From Isoetes taiwanensis (Eukaryota; Streptophyta; Lycopodiopsida; Isoetales; Isoetaceae), in contig JAJEKV010000070.1 of the NCBI GenBank assembly GCA_021234155.1, forward strand, positions 4,866,754 through 4,930,753: DNA of 64,000 nucleotides, written 5' to 3'. Of this stretch, positions 56,650 through 64,000 are shown piece by piece. A model generated the notes under the pieces. It made no database searches. It saw only the letters and a program-made list of their open reading frames with translations, and was not told the DNA's origin. A program made the position numbers and the translations under genes. How positions within the stretch are numbered: position 1 is the first letter of the stretch; the number at the start of each line of letters is the position of its first letter.

Positions 56650-58289
56650 TGTGACGCTCCCTGCTAAACATACGGCACCCGGCCGTACACTCGGCAGGAA
56701 ATCCCCCATCCGGCTCAACAACCGCACAGGCCCTTCGTCTACCACCGCACCTAAGGTGACCTTAGCGCGGGGAGGGGACACGAAGGTGTCTTGCGCGCCC
56801 TTCCCCTATGGGCTCCTATAACAGCGGAAGCGATAAACATGTCAGAACTAGCATCAACAATACAAATACTACCTCGAAGGGTAGCCCATCACATATCCAA
56901 AGGTGCAAAGAACATAACCACATACCATAAAACGTGAGAGCTCCTACCCGTGGATCTGACACATAAGGAAGTCGACCGACTGGATAGGCCTCAAGATAGA
57001 GCAGACCGAGTCATAACAATGAGGGGGCTGGCATAAGACAATGGCTAGGGTTGACCACTCCATCCGCCCCTCCTGTGCATACTTTGCAAATGGGCTAGAT
57101 CGGGCTCGCATGACTCTAACCTTCCTGGATCACGCAATCCCATGGCATCACCCATCGGGACTACTCCAGGTTGCATCTCCCTGGTCCGTCGAGGTAGGAA
57201 GGGTTGCATCTCCCCTTCCCGGGGTCTAGAGGCTCCACGGGCGGCTAGACAATCGTGACGACACACGATTCGTACCCGACTGAACCCCCCAAAACAAGAG
57301 CCAAGCTGACACTTGCAACTCTTGAGAGGCAGGGCAACACCTTCGCCCCAGGAGGTGTCGGACCCATGCCCGGCCCACACGAAGTGACCGGCCATAAGCC
57401 TAGCCCACTATGGGATCCCCCGTAGCCCCCGCTCGGCAGGGATCCTCCCTCCACATTGCCTCTAGCCCCGTTGTGTAGTGCTGAGTCACATCATAGCCTC
57501 CATAGCCTGGTGGGTTCCTATGCACAGGCCGCACCTAATAGGAACTAAGGGATCTATACTAGGAGCATACTACATATGGCCCTAGGTCTCTACCCCCCTT
57601 CCCAACACAAGAGGAACAAACATGATCAACCATCATCCCATAATCATCATGAATCAATATCATATGAACATCTTAACCTAATCATACATATCTAACTATT
57701 AGTTAGGGTTCATTGATTAGGGTTCAAGATGTTCAACAAAGGATCTAGGGTGGCTCTACTCTAGCTACGAAATACTAATCCATCTGGAGTGCTAACTCCC
57801 AGATGAACTAACATGGACTCTACTCAACCTACCTCCTCGAGGCGCTTCCCATCCATCCCGGCGTCTCCATGCTCTTTGGCGTGGCTCAAGACTTGCTCCC
57901 TCTACGATCATACACACCTTCCGGGGGCTCTGCTCCGTGCTAGGCTACGACGAATCGATGCTTTAAACGGAGTTTCAGGCGTGGATGAGGGTTTAGGTGC
58001 TAGAGTCGGGAAAAAAAGGTCTAGGGTTAGGGTTAGAGCTAATATAGGTGCGGACCACATGGGATGCCACGTGGCACCACTAGATGAGGCCGTGGCGGTT
58101 GCCCAATAGGATAAGGCCATGTGGAAATGGGTCTTATCCTAAGGTTATCTAAGTTAAACAATTAACTTAGATGTGCACCCCTGCCACTTTCCAATGCATA
58201 CAAGGCTACTTAGGTAGACTTGTATGGTGACGGGTCCGTGAATATAATATCATTATATATATAAGCGTATATTCCCCTCGAACGTCACA
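56650..58289 (-). repeat. LTR of a chromovirus (3' LTR on the minus strand)
   Basis: 1640 bp with perfect 7-bp terminal inverted repeats, TGTGACG...CGTCACA. The adjacent plus-strand TTCTCCCCTT (58290-58299) is the minus-strand polypurine tract. Segments around CTCGAAGGGT and the inner flank align with the shorter LTR element at 18715-24868. It inserted into tRNA-array spacer; the matching 5' LTR is outside the window. Confidence 0.87.
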
Positions 58290-59119
58290 TTCTCCCCTTA
58301 GAACAATGCCGTCCCTCGGCATTGCGCTAAGGTGACGAGGCTACTCGATCCTGCAAAACAACACAAAGCATATACTTTGAATTCAACAATCAACTTGTTA
58401 TTAAAGAGTTAAATGTCAAAAATTTAGGCTATATTTGTACTTATACAAAATTATATAGCCTTCACAAAGGTACTTCTTACAATAATTCAAAACATTATTA
58501 TAAGAGTTATTAGGGTTCATAATCTAAATTATGGTTCCCCCATCTTCTCGTAATGCGCTCCACCTCGATGCTCCTTCTCACTTGCCTGCACATGGAGCAC
58601 ATTACGTTAGTCTAATTAATAAATTTGTGGTTTTAGGGGACCACCCCCCTTACCAATACCTTGCACTCGATCATGGCCCTTCCGGATTTGAGCTTAAGGA
58701 CCATTTAAGATGATCCCATCATCGCCCATGATCAAGTGCTACCTTGTACTCGGTTACCCGGTGCCGAGTACCCCTAGTGCATCATGCCCCAAGGGTTTCA
58801 AGCTAGGGAACGTCTCATGATCCCATCATCGCGCGCGATCACTTTGACCTTCACCATGACCCCCTCGGCCAGGTGTGCGACCCCACATGCGTGGCATAGG
58901 GAACATCCGACCGATGTCCCATCATCATCGCACCATGCCTTTCCTTCTCTCTCTTGCATGACCCTATTGGTCATGCGCACCTCTTGGTGCGTGTTGGCCT
59001 AGAGAACGCCTTAAAGGCTTATCTCATCATCGCCCACACGTTCCAAGATTCTGGCACATGTATTCTACCAGCTAGAAGACATGAGCCAGAACTTAAGGTT
59101 AACTAAGAAGCATACTAAG
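58290..59119 (-). other. chromovirus interior between pol and 3' LTR, non-coding
   Basis: Contains repeated phrases (CCCATCATCGC...GATCA at 58715, 58825 and 59020) but no extended frame. The first 350 bp align with the interior of the non-autonomous element near 20285-20690. Confidence 0.6.
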
Positions 59120-60446
59120 CTAACCTCCTGGCGAGTCGGGGTCGACCAGGTCGGAGACGACTTGCCCATCAAACTCCTTCATGAACTCTGGGTATTGCTT
59201 CTCCAAATCTTGCTTCAATACCCACGTCGCGTCTTCCACGGGCAAGTGTTTCCACTTGACCAAATACTGGAGGAACTGAGACCTCCTAGTCTTCTTGAAT
59301 GACTTATCAAGAAGTAACTTCGTGCCGCGATTTCCACTTGCTCTTCCGCTCATTTCCAACAAAGTTGGAGTATCCAAACCTCCTCGGGGTTAGGATTGTG
59401 CCTTTTTAATAAACTTACGTGGAAAACCTTGTGAACCTTGAGATGGGCGGGAGATCCAACTTGTAGGCTTGGGGCCCACTTTCTCTAAAAATCTTGAACG
59501 GACCAGCCCACCTAGGTGCAAGCTTCTTGCAACCGCCAACCAAGCTTAGCTTGTTTAACCTTGATCTTCAACCACACGCTATCACCTACCTTAAACTCTC
59601 TTTACGGTCCAGCGTCTGTCGGGCTACACTCTTTTGCCACTTCTTGCGCCAATAAGTAACCCCTTACTTCTTCCACCAATTTGCATATCACCAAGCATCT
59701 GGCGATACTTCCACCTTTGACACGGATTGTGCCAAGTATCCGGGTTAGTTAATCGGTACGTAATTTACCATGAAAGGGGACATCCGAGATGACTCTGCTT
59801 GGCACTATTGTAGGCGAACTCCACCAAGTGGATGAACTCATCCCACTTGGATTGCTTATTCCACATAACTTCAAGCATATCCTCGATGATGCGATTCGTC
59901 CGCCCGTCCGACCATCCGTTTTGGGGATGATATGCCGTGCTCATGGAGAGCTTCGATAATCGTGCTAAAAGAGGTCCTGCCAAAAGGCACTCATAAATTT
60001 GGAATCCCTATCTGAAATTATCTCTCGAGGCATGCCATGGAGTCTAAAAATCTCCTTTACAAATAGCTTGGCGTTATCTAATGCGGTGTCCCAGTAGTTG
60101 CAAGGCACAAAATGTGCCATCTTAGATAGCTTGTCTACGACAACCATCAATGCATCCTTGCCTCGAGAAGAGTTCTAGGGAGTCCAAAGGATAAAATCCA
60201 TACTTATGACCTCCCACTTAGCATTTGGCACCCCAATGGCTCTAAGGCACCCGGAATTCAAAGTTGCTCGCTTTGGTCACGACACAACCGCATTCCCGAA
60301 TATACGGCTATCGCTTCTTCATCCTCGGCGAAGTAACTACTTCGAATCTTGAAGTAGGTCTTCATAAACCCCTGCATGCCCTGCTATTGGGCTGTTGTGT
60401 GTCATGAAGAATTAGCTTCCTTACCCCCTCGATGATTCGGCACACA
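59120..60446 (-). pseudogene. Ty3/gypsy chromovirus pol: integrase and chromodomain, broken
   Basis: Read on the minus strand from right to left. The integrase core has [13 protein letters not shown] (first catalytic Asp), IISDRDSKF (second Asp), AYHPQNG and RTNRIIEDML (catalytic Glu). A C-terminal part follows (FKVGDSVWLKIK, VHKVFHV, LLKRHNPNPEE). Last comes a chromodomain, LQYLVKWKHLPVEDATWV, at 59120-59377. Chromodomain integrases direct insertion to heterochromatin. Stops and frameshifts split it into at least four frames. The reverse transcriptase half is cut off by the CACTA insertion at 60447 and may continue beyond the window. Confidence 0.88.
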
Positions 60447-60890
60447 CACTAAAGCGGATCGCCGACGCCCAAACGACGCTGGCCGCCGATGAACGCCGGA
60501 TCGCCGCCGCTGATCGACCACATCGTCGCTTCAACGGCGACAACGTCGTTCGACGCCGCTCAACGACGGCCATCGGGCTGACGTTAACCCGCCACCTGCA
60601 TGGGCATGGACCGCCGCCAAAGCCGGGTGGGCGCGGTCAAACACGCGTCAGCTAGACGCCGCTCAACGACGTTTCCGCAGCCGACGCCCCGCTGGCCATC
60701 GGAAATGGGCAGTTGCCTAGTCTGGCAGCTTCCGCTGCAAGGTCGCCACGCTGCCGCCGATTGAACGATGCCGCATTAACGGCGACGCGTCGCTGGGTGG
60801 CAAGTGGTATGGTGTCAAGGCGGCGGGCTGCGTGTCAAGACATCGCCACTTTAGACGTCGTTTAACGACGTCACAGAGGGAATTTTTTTT
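60447..60890 (+). promoter_or_regulatory. CACTA subterminal repeat region
   Basis: Clustered direct and inverted copies of a motif with core AACGACG/CGTCGTT, including the palindrome GACGTCGTTTAACGACGTC at 60851-60869. Expected binding region for the element's TNPA-like protein. Confidence 0.55.
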
Positions 60891-60903
60891 TTTGCCAAAT
60901 AAA

Positions 60904-60928
60904 AACCTAACCCTAACCCTAACCCTAC
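60904..60928 (+). repeat. short CCCTAA repeats
   Basis: Three to four copies of CCCTAA, a 6-bp unit rather than the plant telomere 7-bp CCCTAAA. Confidence 0.6.
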
Positions 60929-60990
60929 ATCCACGTTATAAAGTGGATCCATCGATGGTTCCGGTTATTCTTATTTTTGAGTGTTCTTCC

Positions 60991-61326
60991 CTATCTTGCT
61001 ATAATGGTCCGTGCGGTTTGAAGACCACCTTCGCGATATGTTCCTTCTAGCGGGTAATCCTCCTCCTCCAAGGAAGACAACTCCAAGAACTCCCCTTCTC
61101 GGGCGAGAACCCTCCCTTCACCATCGTGGCAAAGATGAGTGAAAGGAGCTTCGATTGCACTAACATCCGGGCGTTCCATGCGGGAACGGGTAGAATGGCT
61201 CACCGAGCCAAACAAAGAGAAAACGACATTAATGGTGCGGATAATGATGCAAATGGTTGCATCAAACATCGCGTCCTCAGGATGGACATAAGTAATGTAT
61301 AAGCTTTTTTTTATGAATGGAAACAA
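60991..61326 (-). CDS. unrecognised 111-codon open frame in CACTA element
   Basis: Includes EFLELSSLEEEDYPLEG; resembles no family I can name. It opposes the direction of the downstream gene. May be chance. Confidence 0.2.
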   Translation of the reverse strand: MFPFIKKSLYITYVHPEDAMFDATICIIIRTINVVFSLFGSVSHSTRSRMERPDVSAIEAPFTHLCHDGEGRVLAREGEFLELSSLEEEDYPLEGTYREGGLQTARTIIAR

Positions 61327-61816
61327 TAAGTTTTTTTATCTATTTGTGTTGTCGTTGTATAAGCTTATTTTATGAATGGGAACAATCAAGTATTTTTATT
61401 TATTTGTGTTATTTGTATTGTATGTTGTTTTACGTATGTTAAACAATCCGCGGTTGGTCGTTTAACGGCGTTATGATCATTTGACGTCGTTAACGGCGTC
61501 ATGATCATCGGCGTGGCATATGAGGGGCATCGGGCCGCAAAGGCGATGTGGCATGCCTAGGTGTCGGAGACGTCGGCAAAGCGTGGAAACGACGTCACCG
61601 CGATCGTCGATAAACGGCGCCATATATGGCGGGAACCCGCCGGGGGTTATTTACTTGTTATTTTCACTTTCGTTTGTTTGGGATTTTTGCTCGCGGGTCT
61701 TCATAAGGTAAGATCTCTGCTTTAATCTTTGTGTTAGAGTTAAACACCTCCAAATGCTAATAGATTAGAAGATTGAATCTTGAAAGTATGTTAAAAACTT
61801 GAGGGATGCATGATCA

Positions 61817-61991
61817 AGGTACTGGTCGGTTCCATCCCGAATGGAGAAGACTAAATGTATCGGGTTTATGCACCTCAGAACAGAAGTTTCAATCTTCATA
61901 GATTACAAAAGATTTGAAAGGTTGCGTGAATATAAGGTACTGGTCGACTCCATTTCAAATGGAGAGGACTAGATGTATCGGGTTCAGGCAC
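61817..61991 (+). repeat. two direct copies of a 57-bp phrase
   Basis: GGTACTGGTCG...CTCCAT...ATGGAGA-GACTA-ATGTATCGGGTT occurs at 61817-61873 and 61935-61991 with about 60 bp between. Lies in what looks like the first intron of the CACTA gene, after a donor-like AAG|GTAAGA at 61708. Confidence 0.75.
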
Positions 61992-62160
61992 CCTTCAATC
62001 AAATGCTTTCTAAATATCATAAACGTTGTATGAATCTGAATCTTAAGAATAAACATTTGATAAAATCATGAAAAAAACATGGATATTTATAATTATTATA
62101 TTATTACATGGTTTTTTATTAATATTTTTATTGTTTACTAGAAAAACAACATGGACCTAA

Positions 62161-63482
62161 CGTCGAAAGGAATTTGAACGTAAAGTGAGACAGAAAGCTT
62201 TGAGAAAGTTACATGGCGACTTGCGCAAGAATGTTACCCCAACAATTGCCACAAATAGTCCAATTAGACCCAGTGGACCTAGTCTTCCTAGAGGCTGGGG
62301 TGGTGTGCATGAAATGAATGCCGCCGATGTATGTACCATAAACATGTTTCGAATGATTAGTTAACTTTATATCTTGATGTTTTTTTTTTTTTTTGTACCA
62401 GACGAGCGGTTATATTGCAATTGTTCGATGTGCAAAGGACAAATAAACGGATGAAAAGACTGTCCTCGACCATGTTGAGAAATATGGTGAATGCCCGACA
62501 AATCCATCGGTGCTCGGGGCGCACATGTGGGGGTATTCCAACGAGGTATAATACGAATCTTATGAACGATAATCAACTACTCTCATGTACTTGAATCGAT
62601 GTCTTAACTTAGTTTGCTTGTATTTTGTTAGGAAGAAATTGAGAATGAAGTGAGCTCGAAGCAGTATATAGATTTTGGGGTTATGTTGTCATTGGAAGTA
62701 GATGATGTTGATACTATGAATGCGTTCATAGAAAACCCTACAAAAAGAAAGCCATCAACTTCCTCAAAGAGTATCCCATTACGTGATAGAACTGGAGTTG
62801 CAATGGCCGTTGCCAAGATTGGAGGGAATGACAATGTTCATCAAAATTGGAATGTACTAGATCATGTCGAAGAAAATAATCTTCCACCTTCACTAGTCCA
62901 TTTGGTCCAGCCCTTTACAGATAAAGATCGTAAGAAATTCAATGCATGGCCTAGAGGCAAGCCAATTATTTATGGGGAGCAATTTACATATTGGGGTAGG
63001 CAGTACATGATTAAAAATAGTCGGGTCCCCGGTGCTGGCCTGGGATTATATATTATGACTAGTGTGAAAGTCAAAGATGGTATACATTTGTTCCTTTAAT
63101 GCCATATGTAGGTCTGAATATAACTTCGGACACTTGGCATAAATTGAGTAAGCATCGATGGGCATGCTCATCTATGGCCTAAATTCAAATGCCTAACAAT
63201 ATCCAAGCCCAGTGACTACGCAAGCTTCACATATATTGATGGTCGTCCTCAGTTGCATGGAAACCTTGCTGCTTTTATTAATAGCTCTATCGAGAATCCT
63301 GAAGCTACCAATTGTGAATTTGTCGAGGCAAACAAAGACCAAGAAGATTTTTTTAGCCGTAAAATTGACGGGAGATATAGATAGATAGATATATCATGGT
63401 TTATGCTATAAAAACTTTGTGTATTGGTGATGAATTGTTCATTGAATATGAATACGGTAGACCAATACCGGAGGTCCTTTGA
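62161..63482 (+). pseudogene. CACTA-borne multi-exon gene with SET-like domain
   Basis: Likely exons. 62161-62328: FERKVRQKALRKLHGDLRKN ... GWGGVHEMNAAD, donor GT. 62402-62545: YIAIVRCAKDK, a stop, then EKYGECPTNPSVLGAHMWGY, resembling the conserved block of plant En/Spm-like accessory transposases. 62632 to about 63078: ... FTDKDRKKFNAWPRG ... SRVPGAGLGLYIMTSVKVKDG. About 63215-63482: LHGNLAAFINSS, NCEF, IKTLCIGDELFIEYEYG. The last three motifs follow the order of a SET methyltransferase fold (GxG loop; N-x-x-F-I-N-H-S region; GEEL-x-x-x-Y end), but with NSS instead of NHS. Introns carry GT/AG borders. In-frame stops in exon 2 and after 63078 argue for a broken copy. Confidence 0.55.
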
Positions 63483-63532
63483 TGATGTACTCAAATTACT
63501 CATATAATTTTTGTCAAAATGCACCATTTTTC

Positions 63533-63565
63533 TTCTTCTTCTTCGAATTCTTCTTCTTCTTCTCT
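63533..63565 (+). repeat. TTC microsatellite
   Basis: Short interrupted run of TTC triplets, downstream of the SET-like stop codon. Confidence 0.8.
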
Positions 63566-63811
63566 TGGAATGAGATTGCACATATTGAAGATAAATGTGT
63601 ATTATATCTTCAATATATGCTTTGATTATGACATAAAATTTTATATTTCGTTCGTTATTAAATGCTTAAAATTTAACAAACACGGGCTCTCAATGTATGT
63701 ATCAATCACGCATATATTTCGTTTAATCTGACGTGCAGGGTAGGCAAGTGGATATAAGACCACATCAAAGCGTCTTGAATTGGCGACATCAAAAGTCATT
63801 AAATGGGATAG

Positions 63812-64000
63812 CGAGGGGTAGAATACATTGAGCGGTATGGTACAAACATGGGCACAACGCATAATGAAGAGTACAATGATGAAGATGAGCGAGGGAATCA
63901 CGATGATGAAGATGATGACAATGCCCCTATGGACGACTTCATGGAAGTTGAGGAACCCATAGCCAGACATGTTAGATGCATTTGGCCCAATCTTCGACAA
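63812..64000 (+). CDS. acidic open frame running off the window
   Basis: Open from after a stop at 63809 to the window end. It contains EYIERYGTNMG, an Asp/Glu-rich stretch (DEDERGNHDDEDDD) and EEPIARHVRCIW. Probably another exon or gene of the same CACTA element. No domain recognised. Confidence 0.4.

Larger units (their letters stand above)
60447..64000 (+). mobile_element. CACTA (En/Spm) transposon, left end and interior
   Basis: Begins CACTAAAGCGG right after ...GGCACA; ACA or a neighbouring triplet could be the 3-bp target duplication. The first 450 bp are GC-rich and hold many subterminal motifs around CAACGACG/TTTAACGACG (near 60570, 60665, 60865), with related TTAACGGCG motifs at 61460-61500 and 61610, the arrangement known for transposase-binding subterminal repeats. 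The right end is outside the window. Inserted in the chromovirus. Confidence 0.72.

Noticed and set aside
60904-60928. Telomere-like CCCTAA repeats
   Set aside because: Only three to four 6-bp units inside a transposon; plant telomeres are CCCTAAA. Similar GGGTTAGGG words at 58022 are also isolated.

Overview
This is nuclear DNA from a land plant. Evidence: eukaryotic tRNA genes with internal A and B boxes, plant-type Helitrons, a Ty3/gypsy chromovirus integrase with a C-terminal chromodomain, a CACTA terminus, a tRNA-type SINE, and captured fragments of an organellar (bacterial-type) glycyl-tRNA synthetase. The species cannot be read from the sequence. No intact ordinary protein-coding gene was found. 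Most long open frames are artefacts of tRNA repeats or of homopurine/homopyrimidine tracts.

The backbone is a tandem array of a unit of about 0.92 kb. Each unit carries, all on the minus strand, two copies of an intronless tRNA-Arg with anticodon UCU and two tRNA-Thr-type copies with anticodon AGU. One Thr copy is canonical ('Thr-1'); the other ('Thr-2') is partly decayed. About 39 near-full-length Arg copies and a dozen or more good Thr-1 copies are visible. The array lies at 1-18383, 31391-33958, 38954-42132, 46167-48231, 52098-52843 and 54977-56649. The intervening blocks are transposons inserted into it, and at several junctions the interrupted unit resumes at the next base.

Interruptions from left to right. 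(1) 18384-31390 is a composite bounded by Helitron ends (A|TC...CTAG|T). Its purine-rich body holds a non-autonomous LTR element (18715-24868) that itself contains a minus-strand Helitron (20688-22569); a second Helitron (26563-31390) is split by a third (26576-29596). (2) 33959-38953 is a minus-strand Helitron. (3) 42133-46166 is a Helitron carrying glycyl-tRNA synthetase pseudogene sequence. It is repeated at 48232-52097 as part of a segmental duplication of about 5.4 kb offset by 6.1 kb. (4) 52844-54976 is another purine-tract Helitron with a SINE inside. (5) From 56650 an LTR and a broken chromovirus pol follow on the minus strand, interrupted at 60447 by a CACTA element that runs off the window and carries a multi-exon gene with SET-like motifs.

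Assembly quality is uneven. In 10.8-14.38 kb and 30.47-31.39 kb the sequence looks like a base-level blend of the tRNA unit with the Helitron purine/pyrimidine tract. In 1-10.7 kb and elsewhere, copies differ mainly at CG and CAG/CTG contexts, as methylation-linked base-calling errors would. Divergence between copies there should not be read as biology without raw reads.
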